A DNA stretch of 35,380 nt. Source: Flavobacteriaceae bacterium (lineage in GTDB: Bacteria > Bacteroidota > Bacteroidia > Flavobacteriales > Flavobacteriaceae). Position 1 is the stretch's first letter, and each line of letters begins with the position of its first letter. Shown piece after piece: positions 24,193 to 33,640 of the stretch. The notes under the pieces are model-generated. The model did no database searches. It was not told the origin of the DNA and saw only the letters and a list, made by a program, of their open reading frames with translations. The position numbers and the translations under genes were made by a program. Location of the stretch: NCBI GenBank assembly GCA_947457255.1, contig CANGUZ010000024.1:1-35380 (forward strand), given 5' to 3'.

Positions 24193-25588
24193 GATGTGAA
24201 TGTTTATTTGCTTCTCTTGCTTTAATATAATTATCTCCAGTTGCTTTTAGTATTGTTTTAACTTCAGCTTGAGCTATCACTGGGAAAGTTCTAGCGTATA
24301 ATAAGAATAATACAAAAAAGAATCCAATAGTTCCAATAAAAATTCCGATATCTACAAATGTTGGAGAGAACATTGTCCAAGAAGATGGTAAATAATCTCT
24401 GTGTAACGAGGTAACAATAATTACAAAACGTTCAAACCACATTCCAATATTTACAACAATAGAAATAATGAACGAAAACATAATACTAGTTCTAAGCTTT
24501 TTAAACCACATAAATTGAGGTGAGAAAACATTGCAAGACATCATTGCCCAATAAGCCCACCAGTAAGGACCAGTAGCTCTGTTTAAGAATGCATATTGCT
24601 CATACTCTACTCCAGAATACCAAGCAATAAATAGCTCAGTAATATAAGCAACCCCAACTATAGAACCTGTTATCATTATGATGATATTCATCAATTCGAT
24701 ATGCTGAATTGTAATATATGCTTCTAAGTTAGATACTTTTCTCATTACAATTAGAAGTGTATTTACCATTGCAAAACCTGAGAATACAGCACCAGCAACA
24801 AAGTACGGTGGAAATATAGTTGTATGCCATCCAGGAATTACTGAAGTAGCAAAATCCATTGATACAATAGTATGCACAGAAAGTACTAACGGTGTAGCTA
24901 AACCTGCAAGAACTAATGAAACTTCTTCAAAACGTTGCCAATCTTTAGCTCTTCCGCTCCAACCAAAACTCAAAATACTATATATTCTTTTTTGGAAAGG
25001 GTTTACAGCTCTATCACGAATCATTGCAAAATCAGGCAATAAACCAGTCCACCAGAAAACTAATGACACCGAAAGATAAGTAGATATTGCAAATACATCC
25101 CAAAGTAATGGTGAGTTAAAGTTTACCCATAAAGATCCAAACTGATTTGGTATTGGCAATACCCAATACGCTAACCAAGGACGCCCCATGTGAATGATTG
25201 GAAATAAACCTGCCTGTATAACAGAGAAAATAGTCATCGCTTCCGCTGAACGGTTAATTGCCATTCTCCATCTTTGACGAAATAATAATAGTACTGCTGA
25301 GATAAGAGTTCCTGCGTGACCAATACCAACCCACCAAACGAAGTTAGTAATATCCCAAGCCCAACCAACAGTTTTGTTTAATCCCCAAGTTCCTATACCA
25401 GTAGATATAGTATAAATAATACAACCTAATCCCCAAAGGAAAGCGGCCAATGCAATAGAAAACACTATCCACCAATGCTTGTTCGCTTTACCCTCAACTG
25501 GAGCAGCAACGTCTACTGTTACATCGTGATATGTTTTATCACCTATAACTAAAGGTTTTCTAATACTTGAATCGTATATATGAGACAT
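24185..25588 (-). CDS. actC: Alternative complex III subunit ActC (NrfD-like quinol-binding subunit)
   Basis: The NrfD/PsrC-type membrane subunit expected to oxidise menaquinol. It is a 467-residue polytopic protein with about ten helices; ITNFVWWVGIGHAGTLISAVLLLF and NRSAEAMTIFSVIQAGLFPI contain the conserved His and polar residues of the quinol site in this family, and VLSVHTIVSMDFATSVIPGW is another hallmark. The C-terminus is a short histidine-containing tail (EANKHSHHE). It begins 28 nt after actB and overlaps actD. Confidence 0.95.
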   Translation of the reverse strand: MSHIYDSSIRKPLVIGDKTYHDVTVDVAAPVEGKANKHWWIVFSIALAAFLWGLGCIIYTISTGIGTWGLNKTVGWAWDITNFVWWVGIGHAGTLISAVLLLFRQRWRMAINRSAEAMTIFSVIQAGLFPIIHMGRPWLAYWVLPIPNQFGSLWVNFNSPLLWDVFAISTYLSVSLVFWWTGLLPDFAMIRDRAVNPFQKRIYSILSFGWSGRAKDWQRFEEVSLVLAGLATPLVLSVHTIVSMDFATSVIPGWHTTIFPPYFVAGAVFSGFAMVNTLLIVMRKVSNLEAYITIQHIELMNIIIMITGSIVGVAYITELFIAWYSGVEYEQYAFLNRATGPYWWAYWAMMSCNVFSPQFMWFKKLRTSIMFSFIISIVVNIGMWFERFVIIVTSLHRDYLPSSWTMFSPTFVDIGIFIGTIGFFFVLFLLYARTFPVIAQAEVKTILKATGDNYIKAREANKHSHHE

Positions 25589-25616
25589 AATCCTTTAAAT
25601 TGATTTTTAATTTTTA

Positions 25617-28600
25617 TTACGTGTTTCTAACTTTAACATGGTAAAACACATTTGGTTTTGTACCAACATGTTCTAGTAAATGATACATTCTATCTTCTTG
25701 AGCCAAATCAGCTACTTTACTTGCTGCATCATTAACATCTCCAAAAATCATAGCTCCAGAAGAACAAGCATTTGAACAGGCAGTTTGGAATTCGCCATCT
25801 TTTACAGGTCTTCCTTCATTTTTTGCAGTTAATATGGTAGCTTGTGTCATTTGAATACACATAGAACATTTTTCCATAACTCCACGTGAACGAACATTTA
25901 CATCAGGATTTAATACCATTCGACCTAAATCATCATTCATGTGATAATCGAACTCACTATTTTTGTTGTATAGGAACCAGTTAAAACGACGCACTTTATA
26001 CGGACAGTTGTTAGCACAATATCTAGTTCCAACACATCTGTTATAAGCCATATGGTTTTGACCTTGACGGCTATGAGATGTAGCGGCTACTGGACAAACT
26101 GTTTCACAAGGTGCGTGATTACAATGTTGACACATTACAGGTTGAAAAGCCACTTGAGGATTGTCAGCAGCTTGTTCCATTTGACCAAAGCCACCTAAAG
26201 ATCCTTTATCTCCAAATAAACCATTAAAACCTTCTTTCTTCTCATCATCTTTAGCAAAAGTTTCTTCAGAAGAATAATATCTATCTATACGCAACCAATG
26301 CATATCACGACTCTTTCTTACTTCTTCTTTACCTACAACTGGAACATTGTTTTCTGCATGACAAGCTATTACACAAGCCCCACATCCAGTACACGCATTT
26401 AAATCTATCGAAAGATTAAAATGATGACCAACAGAACGGTCAAAAGAAGTCCATAAATCTACTGATGTTGCATCAACTTCTTTATGATCTAAAGATACTT
26501 TAGGAACTTCATTCCATTCTTTAGCATCTTTAGAATTGAATATTTCTAAAGTAGTTTCTTTAATAATATCACCTCTACCCATTAAGGTTTTCTGAGATTG
26601 AACACAGGCAAACTCGTGCTCACCATCCGTTTTCTTTATAGAAACCGACTGAACATCATTAAAGTTATTGTATAGTGTGTAAGCATTAACACCTACTTGC
26701 ATTTCTTCTTTTAGCGCCGCTTTTTTACCGTATCCGAAAGCTAATCCTAAAGTACCAACAGCTTGACCTGGCTGAATAATTACTGGTACATTTTCTAAAT
26801 TTATTCCGTTAACAGTTAGAGTTGCATAACTTCCGTTTAAACCTCCGTCGGCAACATTATGATTTTCAAGTCCTGCTTTTTCTGCATCAACTCTAGAAAT
26901 GGTAACGTAATTATCCCAAGAAACTCTAGTAATAGGATCTGGAAACTCTTGAAGCCAAGGGTTATTTGCTTGTTGGCCATCACCCAAACCTGTTTTAGTA
27001 TATAATAATAGCTCTAGACCTGAAGCTTTTTTAGTATTTGCTAATGCACTTGCAGCTGCACCATAATTAACAGAAGTTGGAGTTGCTGCAGATGATACTC
27101 CTACATAAATACCATCGTGTAATACTTTATTCCAGGATGCTCCAGCAATTAATGCAGAAGAATTCGCTTTTAAGTAATCATAATAAGTTCCAACAGTTCC
27201 ATTTAATGAAAGTAAAACATCTTGAAACTGTTTGGTATCAAATAAAGGTCGAATAGTTGGTTGCGTTATTCCGTATGTACCTCTAGTAATTGTTACATCG
27301 TTCCAAGATTCTAAATAATGAGGAGCTGCAGCAGCAATTGTGGAAATTGATGCCGTCTCATCTTCTTTTAGTGAAAAAGAAACCGATAGCGAAACTTTTT
27401 TCAAAGCAGCTGTAAATGCTACACTGTTTGGTAAAGTATACGCAGGATTAACACCACTCATAATTAAAGTATGAACATTTCCCGCTTTTATATCAGCTAA
27501 TAACTGTGTAACTTTTTCGTTAGAACCTTTTCTTATTTGTCTTGTTCCTACAGTAGAGAATGCTTCACTAGATAAAGCTTGATTAATTGCTAAAACTAAT
27601 AATTGGGCATTTTTATCTTGAATACCAGAAACTAAAACTCCTTTACTACCAGCTGCTTTTAGTTGTTTTGCAGCTTTAATAACCTCATCTTCATTTTCAA
27701 TTTTTGATGTAGCTATAGTTCCGTTAGTAATGACATTATAAATTTTAACTAAAGCTTGTTTTTGATTAGCAATACTCATCGGCACTCGCTTATCTGCAGC
27801 AGCACCAGTTAATGTCATATTCGATTCTAACTGAAAATGACGTGACATTTTCCCGTTTTGAGGAATTCTTCCTTTTGCATAACCTGAGTCATAACTTCCC
27901 CCTTGCCAATCTCCAAGGAAATCAGCTCCAACAGAAACAATTAAAGATGCTTTAGAAAAATCATAGTCCACTAAGGCTCTTTCTCCATAAGCAGTTTCAA
28001 ATGCATCTAAAGCTTCAGAAGAAGAAACTGCATCATAAACAACATGTTTTGCAGTTGGGTTCTTTGCAATAAATTCTGAAATTAACTTTTCAGTAGAAGG
28101 ACTTGCTAAAGTATTTGTAAGTAATACCACTTGTTTACCTTTAGTCTTAGCGTCTGCAACACTAGCTTTTATTTTAGCATCAACTTCTGCCCATGAAGCT
28201 GCTTTTCCAGCAATTTTTGGTTGCTTTAAACGCATGCTATCATATAAAGATAAAATAGAGGCATGAATTCTAGCATTAGCAGCAAATTTTGCACCTTCTA
28301 TTTTATTGTTATCGATTTTAATAGGACGACCTTCACGAGTTTTTACTAAAATATTTGCAAAATCAAATCCATCAAAAACAGATGTTGCATAATAATCAGC
28401 AACACCAGGAATTATTTGCTCTGGTTGAACTACATAAGGTATCGATTTGTGAACTGGACCTTCGCAAGCTGCTAAAGAAGCTGCTGCTGTACTGAATCCG
28501 ACGTACTTTAAGAAATCACGACGAGTAGTTGAGGAAGATGACAAAGAAGATTTATCTCCTAAAAATTCATCTGTTGGAATTTCTTCAACAAATTCGTTAT

Positions 28601-28676
28601 TTCTAAGTGCCTCAACAATAGAACTGTTTTCATTTAGTTCCTCAACACTTTTCCAGTATTTTTTGTTTGATGACAT
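25617..28676 (-). CDS. actB: Alternative complex III subunit ActB (molybdopterin-oxidoreductase-like and Fe-S fusion)
   Basis: A 1019-residue periplasmic subunit fusing two ancestral proteins. Residues ~50-72 hold a Tat-type signal, TTRRDFLKYVGFSTAAASLA followed by Cys, which resembles a lipobox. Residues ~75-740 resemble molybdopterin oxidoreductases, but ACIII ActB carries no Mo cofactor (family knowledge). Residues ~755-975 form the Fe-S domain with four cysteine groups: CTGCGACVIACH (~755), CQHCNHAPCETVCP (~847), CVGTRYCANNCPY (~880), and CSMCIQMT plus CSNACSSGAM (~934 and ~965). These hold three [4Fe-4S] and one [3Fe-4S] cluster in studied homologues. An 83-nt gap separates it from actA. 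Electrons pass from ActC through these clusters to ActA. Confidence 0.95.
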   Translation of the reverse strand: MSSNKKYWKSVEELNENSSIVEALRNNEFVEEIPTDEFLGDKSSLSSSSTTRRDFLKYVGFSTAAASLAACEGPVHKSIPYVVQPEQIIPGVADYYATSVFDGFDFANILVKTREGRPIKIDNNKIEGAKFAANARIHASILSLYDSMRLKQPKIAGKAASWAEVDAKIKASVADAKTKGKQVVLLTNTLASPSTEKLISEFIAKNPTAKHVVYDAVSSSEALDAFETAYGERALVDYDFSKASLIVSVGADFLGDWQGGSYDSGYAKGRIPQNGKMSRHFQLESNMTLTGAAADKRVPMSIANQKQALVKIYNVITNGTIATSKIENEDEVIKAAKQLKAAGSKGVLVSGIQDKNAQLLVLAINQALSSEAFSTVGTRQIRKGSNEKVTQLLADIKAGNVHTLIMSGVNPAYTLPNSVAFTAALKKVSLSVSFSLKEDETASISTIAAAAPHYLESWNDVTITRGTYGITQPTIRPLFDTKQFQDVLLSLNGTVGTYYDYLKANSSALIAGASWNKVLHDGIYVGVSSAATPTSVNYGAAASALANTKKASGLELLLYTKTGLGDGQQANNPWLQEFPDPITRVSWDNYVTISRVDAEKAGLENHNVADGGLNGSYATLTVNGINLENVPVIIQPGQAVGTLGLAFGYGKKAALKEEMQVGVNAYTLYNNFNDVQSVSIKKTDGEHEFACVQSQKTLMGRGDIIKETTLEIFNSKDAKEWNEVPKVSLDHKEVDATSVDLWTSFDRSVGHHFNLSIDLNACTGCGACVIACHAENNVPVVGKEEVRKSRDMHWLRIDRYYSSEETFAKDDEKKEGFNGLFGDKGSLGGFGQMEQAADNPQVAFQPVMCQHCNHAPCETVCPVAATSHSRQGQNHMAYNRCVGTRYCANNCPYKVRRFNWFLYNKNSEFDYHMNDDLGRMVLNPDVNVRSRGVMEKCSMCIQMTQATILTAKNEGRPVKDGEFQTACSNACSSGAMIFGDVNDAASKVADLAQEDRMYHLLEHVGTKPNVFYHVKVRNT

Positions 28677-28759
28677 ATTTTTTTTAATGTTTATTCGTTT
28701 ATTCTTTTTTCTGGTTAATCGCGGTTTATTGATTTAGGTTAAAACCCTTATCAATCAGT

Positions 28760-30079
28760 TTAGTAATGGCATTTACCACATTCTAAACCTCCCATTTGCG
28801 CAGCAGTCAATTTGTCTACTCCATATTTTTTAGAAAGCTCTTCATGAATTTTAGTATAGTACTCATTGCCTTCCATTTTAACTTCTGTTTTTCTATGACA
28901 ATCAATACACCAACCCATGGTTAAAGGCGCAAACTGTTTTTGGATTTCATAGGTTTGCACTGGACCGTGACATGTTTGACATTCTATACCTGCAACATTT
29001 ACGTGTTGCGAATGGTTAAAGTACACATGATCTGGCAAATTATGAATACGAACCCACTTAACTGGTTCTGTTTTTCCGGTATACTTTTGTGTAGATGGAT
29101 CCCAACCTACTGCTTTGTATAATTTTTGAATTTCTCCATCATAAAAAGCTTTAGAATGTTCTGGTGTTGCGGTGGTGTCGGACACTTCAGCAATATTTTT
29201 ATGACAATTCATACAAACATTTAATGAAGGGATTCCAGAATGCTTACTGACACGAGCTGAAGAGTGACAATATTTACAATCTATACCATTACTTCCAGCG
29301 TGTATTCTATGAGAATAATGTATCGGTTGGATTGGAGCATAATCTTGATCTACACCAACCTGCATTAAAAATCCGTAAACAAAATAAGCACTTGCAAGTA
29401 TTAAGAATATAGAAGTAACTAAAACTAAAAATTGATTTTTTGCAAAGGCTTTCCAAATTGGAGTTGTCGGCTCTTTTTCTATAACTTCAATACCATTTGC
29501 TTTCGCAATTTTAGTTAATACGTTGTTTACTAAAAACAACATTACAATTAACATAACCATAACTAAAGCTAGTGCACCTAGAATGATATTGTTTGAAACT
29601 CCACCAGCAGCTTCTGTTCCTGGAGGCCCTGCAGTAGTTGTAGCAGCTACAGGTTCAGCTTTAGGTTCAGAGGTGTAGGCAATAATATTATCGATATCAG
29701 TATTTGACAATTGAGGAAAAGAATTCATTACAGAAGGTTTATATTCTTCCCATAATTTTACAGCAGCTGGGTCTCCAGATTTGATTAATTCTTGACTGTT
29801 ACGTATCCATTTGTACAACCATTCCTTATCGTGTTTACCGATAATGTTTCTTAATGCAGGACCGGTCATCTTAGCATCAAGCTTATGACAGGCAGCACAT
29901 TGAGAATTGAATAGTTCTTTTCCTTTTGCGGCGTCTGCACCAGAACTTGCTGGAGCCGCAGCGTCTGCTGCTACTGGAGCAGCTGTTTGAGCAATTGAAG
30001 TTAAGGAGAATGCTAACATTAAAGCTAGACTAAAAATAAAAATCCTTGAAATCGAATTATGGTTACCCACTTTTTTCAT
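28760..30079 (-). CDS. actA: Alternative complex III subunit ActA (multihaem cytochrome c, six CxxCH motifs)
   Basis: The multihaem subunit of ACIII, first gene of the operon. I count six CxxCH sites. One (CAACHKLD, residues 61-65) lies in an N-terminal monohaem domain after the signal sequence. Five (CKYCH, CMNCH, CQTCH, CIDCH, CGKCH) lie in the C-terminal half, matching the pentahaem ActA core. Two hydrophobic segments (about 163-188 and 213-235) separate the domains. So a cytochrome c domain is fused ahead of the pentahaem part; Rhodothermus ActA is described as pentahaem. The N-terminal domain is followed by a low-complexity Ala/Pro-rich linker. A consensus promoter lies 86 nt upstream. 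Confidence 0.95.
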   Translation of the reverse strand: MKKVGNHNSISRIFIFSLALMLAFSLTSIAQTAAPVAADAAAPASSGADAAKGKELFNSQCAACHKLDAKMTGPALRNIIGKHDKEWLYKWIRNSQELIKSGDPAAVKLWEEYKPSVMNSFPQLSNTDIDNIIAYTSEPKAEPVAATTTAGPPGTEAAGGVSNNIILGALALVMVMLIVMLFLVNNVLTKIAKANGIEVIEKEPTTPIWKAFAKNQFLVLVTSIFLILASAYFVYGFLMQVGVDQDYAPIQPIHYSHRIHAGSNGIDCKYCHSSARVSKHSGIPSLNVCMNCHKNIAEVSDTTATPEHSKAFYDGEIQKLYKAVGWDPSTQKYTGKTEPVKWVRIHNLPDHVYFNHSQHVNVAGIECQTCHGPVQTYEIQKQFAPLTMGWCIDCHRKTEVKMEGNEYYTKIHEELSKKYGVDKLTAAQMGGLECGKCHY

Positions 30080-30164
30080 ATTCTGTAATGATTATCGACT
30101 AAAATTGGCATGTAAGAGGTATACTAAGTGCAACATTTTAACATGCTTTGTTTAAAAACTTGCA

Positions 30165-30194
30165 CAAAAATACGACTTAAGAACTATTCTCAAA
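30165..30194 (-). promoter_or_regulatory. Promoter of the act-cox operon
   Basis: Read on the minus strand, TTTG (30191-30194), an 18-nt spacer and TATTTTTG (30165-30172) match the Bacteroidota promoter consensus. Transcription should begin near 30158, leaving an mRNA leader of about 80 nt before the actA ATG at 30079. The leader contains a 6-bp inverted repeat (GCATGT 30108-30113, ACATGC 30141-30146) of unknown meaning. Confidence 0.7.
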
Positions 30195-30249
30195 ACCCTA
30201 AAACTAACTAGTATATCAATTTATATTGATTCTAAATAATATTTGTTGT

Positions 30250-30278
30250 TTTGTTTATTTCAATAAATAGTACATTTG
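30250..30278 (+). promoter_or_regulatory. Promoter of the SPOR-domain gene
   Basis: TTTG (30250-30253), a 17-nt spacer and TACATTTG (30271-30278) match the Bacteroidota consensus. Transcription should start about 30285, so the upstream TTG at 30276, which lies inside the -7 box, cannot be the start codon. This fixes the start of the next gene at the ATG at 30297. Confidence 0.75.
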
Positions 30279-30296
30279 CATAAAAATCACAGTCTT

Positions 30297-30686
30297 ATGA
30301 GAATTTCAACATTAAAAAGAAGATATTTCCTACCCGTTTTTTTTATTGTAGGATGCTTAAATTTTTATGCACAGAACAATACTATAGAAGTTATTCAAGA
30401 TCCAAAATTTGAACAATTACTCAATGAAAAAAGAAAAATAAACTCCTCAATAACGGTAAATGAACGCTATAAAATTCAGATTTTTAGTGGGGATAGTGAA
30501 ACTGCTAAGAAAATATTAATGGATTTTAGAAAAGAAAATAAAAACTATGATGCAACTATTGTATTTAGTACACCAACCTATAAGGTGTGGATTGGAAATT
30601 TTAAATCAAGAATAGAATCAGAGCGCAATTTATCAGAGTTAAAGAAGAAATATCCAAATGCGTTTTTAATTAAGCCAAATAAATAG
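30297..30686 (+). CDS. Small secreted SPOR-domain protein
   Basis: A 129-residue protein with a signal peptide (RRYFLPVFFIVGCLNFYAQ, cleavage near residue 26) and a C-terminal SPOR domain of about 75 residues (YKIQIFSGDSETAKKIL; YKVWIGNFKSRIESERNL; LKKKYPNAFLIKP). SPOR domains bind denuded glycan strands of peptidoglycan, often at the division site. With only a short spacer between signal and domain, it is a minimal version. The gene is divergent from actA and has its own promoter and terminator. The ATG at 30297 is preferred to an upstream TTG for the reason given in the promoter entry. Its partner is unknown. Confidence 0.85.
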   Translation: MRISTLKRRYFLPVFFIVGCLNFYAQNNTIEVIQDPKFEQLLNEKRKINSSITVNERYKIQIFSGDSETAKKILMDFRKENKNYDATIVFSTPTYKVWIGNFKSRIESERNLSELKKKYPNAFLIKPNK

Positions 30687-30695
30687 TGTAAAAAA

Positions 30696-30721
30696 ACCCA
30701 ACAAATTTAATTCTGTTGGGT
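30696..30721 (-). terminator. Terminator of infB, shared with the SPOR-domain gene
   Basis: ACCCAACA (30696-30703) pairs with TGTTGGGT (30714-30721). On the minus strand a run of seven T follows the stem, which makes a strong rho-independent terminator for infB (stop at 30743). On the plus strand the following sequence is GTTATTT, so it works less well for the SPOR gene, which ends at 30686. Confidence 0.85.
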
Positions 30722-30742
30722 GTTATTTAAACTTTAAATCAT

Positions 30743-33547
30743 TTATTTTAATTTCTTTTTAACTGCAACTTCTTGAAATGATTCAATTACATCACGCTCC
30801 TCAATGTCGTTGTAATTCTTGATTTGTATACCACAATCGTATCCTTTTGCAACTTCTTTTACGTCGTCTTTAAAACGTTTTAAAGCTAATAAATCTCCAG
30901 TAAACACAACTACTCCATCTCTAATTATTCTAATTTTAGAATTTCTAGTAATCTTACCATCCATAACCATACAACCTGCAATAGATCCTACTTTAGATAT
31001 TTTGAAAATCTCTCTAATCTCAGCAGTACCTGTAATTTCTTCTTTCATTTCTGGAGAAAGCATTCCTTCCATTGCGTCTCTCAAGTCGTCGATAGCAGCG
31101 TAAATGATAGAATAATATCGGATGTCTATTTCTTCCTTGTCAGCCAATTGTCTTGCGTTTCCTGCAGGACGGACGTTAAATCCAATTATAATTGCATCAG
31201 AAGCCGATGCTAACATAACGTCAGTTTCAGTAATTGCTCCTACACCTTTATGAATAATATTGACTTGAATTTCTTCAGTAGATAGCTTAGAGAATGAATC
31301 TGATAATGCTTCTACAGAACCATCAACGTCACCTTTAAGAATAATGTTTAATTCCTTAAATTGTCCTAAAGCGATACGACGTCCAATTTCATCCAATGTA
31401 ATGTGACGCTGCGTACGAACAGATTGCTCTCTCATTAATTGAGAACGTTTTGATGCGATTTGTTTGGCTTCTTTTTCATCTTCAAATACATTGAATTTAT
31501 CTCCTGCCGTTGCTGCTCCGTCAAGACCTAAAACAGATACAGGTGTTGATGGCCCAGCGGCTGTTACAACATGACCTCTTTCATCATGCATGGCTTTAAT
31601 CTTACCATGATGCTTACCTGCAAGCATATAATCTCCAACTCTTAAAGTTCCATTTTGAACTAAAATTGTTGAAACATATCCTTTTCCTTTATCTAAAAAT
31701 GCTTCTACTACTGTTCCTGATGCCGTTCTGTCTGGATTTGCTTTTAAATCTAATATTTCAGCCTCAAGCAATACTTTTTCTAACAACTCTTTTACACCTG
31801 TTCCCCCTTTTGCAGAAATATCATGCGATTGGATTTTACCTCCCCAGTCTTCAACTAATAAATTCATTCCTGCTAATTTTTCCTTTATTTTTTCAGGATT
31901 AGCATTAGGTTTATCTATTTTATTGATAGCAAAAATTATTGGAACATTAGCGGCTTGCGCATGTGAAATAGCTTCTTTTGTTTGTGGCATAATATCGTCA
32001 TCGGCAGCTATCACAATAATAGCAATATCGGTAACTTGAGCTCCACGAGCACGCATTGCGGTAAACGCCTCATGTCCTGGTGTATCTAAGAAAGCTATTT
32101 TTTGACCATTATCTAAAGTAACACCATAGGCACCAATATGTTGAGTGATTCCTCCTGATTCTCCTGCTATCACATTTTCCTTACGGATATAATCTAGTAA
32201 TGATGTTTTACCATGATCTACGTGACCCATTACGGTTACTATAGGTGCTCTGAAAACTAAATCTTCTTCTTTGTCTTCAACAACTTGGATAGCCTCTTCA
32301 ATATCAACAGTAATAAATTCTACTTCATATCCAAACTCATCGGCAACAATAGTTAAAGTTTCGGCATCTAAACGTTGGTTTTGAGTTACCATTATACCCA
32401 GTGACATACAAGTTCCAATTACTTTGGTAACCTGAACATCCATCATGATAGCAATTTCACCAACAGTAACAAACTCTGTAACTTTGATGGTTTTGCTTCC
32501 TTCATCTAATGCTCTTTGCTCATCATCTGATTTTTGACGATGCGTATCTCTTTTATCTCTTCTGTATTTTGCTGCTTTAGATTTACCGCCTTTTCCTTGA
32601 AGTTTTTCTAAAGTTTCACGAATTTGATTTTTTACATCTTCTTCAGTAGGCTCTACTTTTGCAACGATTGCAGGTCGGTTTCCCTTCACAAAACCAGGTC
32701 TTGCATTTCTGTTTGCAGCATTAGTAGCACCAGAATTTGGGGTAATTTTATTTGGATTGTTCCCCCCGGCAGCACCAACTGCTCCAGTATTAGGTCTTAT
32801 TTCGCCTGGTTTTGGCGGAATACGTTTCCTTTTGTTTTTATTGGCATTAGAATTTGGATTAGCCGCAGCATTTGCACCTGGTTTATTTGGTGTTATTTTT
32901 GGCTCTTCTTTTTTCTTTTTAGGTTTATTAAATTGAGATAAATCAATTGTTTGTCCTGTTAGAGTAGCACCAGACAATTTTTGATATTGAGTGGTTATCG
33001 ATTCTTCGACAGGAGTTTCTTCATTTACAACTTCAAGTGCTTTTTCAGTTTTTATAGCAGACTTAACCGCTTTTTTTTCAGGAACAACTTCTTCGTTAGG
33101 TAGTTCTTTTTGAATAGGTTTTTCTGTTTCGACTTTTGGAGCAACTCCTTTTTGTTCTTTTGACTCTGAAACTATTGGTTTTTTAGGATTAAGATCAATT
33201 GTTCCAACTTGCTTAGGAGCATTTATAACAGCTTTCGCTTTAATTACTTCTAGCCTATGACGTTCTTCGTCATATTTTCGCTTGTCTTCAATTTCTTTTT
33301 CTCTTTCAATTCGTAAAGCTTCCTTTTCCTTTCTTTTTTCTTCTCCAACTTCTTTTGAAGCTTCTTTGTTTCCTTTGTCGCCAGCAAATTGATTTTGAAG
33401 AATACTAAACTCTGCATCAGAAATTTTTGCGTTTGGATTGGATTCAATGGAAATTCCTTTATCTTTAAGATAATCCACAGCTCTTTCTAATGAAATATTT
33501 AATTCCCTTAAAACCTTGTTAATTCTAATTACTCTCTCGTCTGACAT
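30743..33547 (-). CDS. infB: Translation initiation factor IF-2
   Basis: The GTPase that brings initiator tRNA to the ribosomal P site and promotes subunit joining. The 934-residue protein begins with an IF2_N module ([20 protein letters not shown]), then a long low-complexity charged and Asn/Gly/Pro-rich linker (about 50-330), a second N-terminal module ([20 protein letters not shown]), then the G domain from about 435 with G1 [10 protein letters not shown]3 DTPGHEAF and G4 NKIDKP. Domains II, III and IV complete the core ([41 protein letters not shown]). It is the last gene of rimP-nusA-infB, 93 nt after nusA, and its transcript ends at the hairpin near 30700. Confidence 0.98.
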   Translation of the reverse strand: MSDERVIRINKVLRELNISLERAVDYLKDKGISIESNPNAKISDAEFSILQNQFAGDKGNKEASKEVGEEKRKEKEALRIEREKEIEDKRKYDEERHRLEVIKAKAVINAPKQVGTIDLNPKKPIVSESKEQKGVAPKVETEKPIQKELPNEEVVPEKKAVKSAIKTEKALEVVNEETPVEESITTQYQKLSGATLTGQTIDLSQFNKPKKKKEEPKITPNKPGANAAANPNSNANKNKRKRIPPKPGEIRPNTGAVGAAGGNNPNKITPNSGATNAANRNARPGFVKGNRPAIVAKVEPTEEDVKNQIRETLEKLQGKGGKSKAAKYRRDKRDTHRQKSDDEQRALDEGSKTIKVTEFVTVGEIAIMMDVQVTKVIGTCMSLGIMVTQNQRLDAETLTIVADEFGYEVEFITVDIEEAIQVVEDKEEDLVFRAPIVTVMGHVDHGKTSLLDYIRKENVIAGESGGITQHIGAYGVTLDNGQKIAFLDTPGHEAFTAMRARGAQVTDIAIIVIAADDDIMPQTKEAISHAQAANVPIIFAINKIDKPNANPEKIKEKLAGMNLLVEDWGGKIQSHDISAKGGTGVKELLEKVLLEAEILDLKANPDRTASGTVVEAFLDKGKGYVSTILVQNGTLRVGDYMLAGKHHGKIKAMHDERGHVVTAAGPSTPVSVLGLDGAATAGDKFNVFEDEKEAKQIASKRSQLMREQSVRTQRHITLDEIGRRIALGQFKELNIILKGDVDGSVEALSDSFSKLSTEEIQVNIIHKGVGAITETDVMLASASDAIIIGFNVRPAGNARQLADKEEIDIRYYSIIYAAIDDLRDAMEGMLSPEMKEEITGTAEIREIFKISKVGSIAGCMVMDGKITRNSKIRIIRDGVVVFTGDLLALKRFKDDVKEVAKGYDCGIQIKNYNDIEERDVIESFQEVAVKKKLK

Positions 33548-33572
33548 AAAACCTTTTTAATATTACCTTTTT

Positions 33573-33612
33573 ATTGTTCCTCTCCCTAGCCCTCTCAAAA
33601 GTAGAGGGAAAA
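33573..33612 (-). repeat. REP-like palindromic repeat between nusA and infB
   Basis: The 93-nt gap contains CCTCTCCCTAGCCCTCTC followed by AAAAGTAGAGGGA. CCCTCT (33590-33595) and AGAGGG (33603-33608) form a 6-bp stem, and the left arm repeats the CCTCTCCCT pattern. On the minus strand it reads CCCTCTACTTTTGAGAGGGC then TAGGGAGAGG, which resembles the common CCCTCTCC..GGAGAGGG intergenic repeats of Flavobacterium genomes (from memory). Codon-free GC-rich sequence in this AT-rich gap stands out. Confidence 0.55.
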
Positions 33613-33640
33613 AGCGGTATTTATTTTTTAGAAGAAATAA

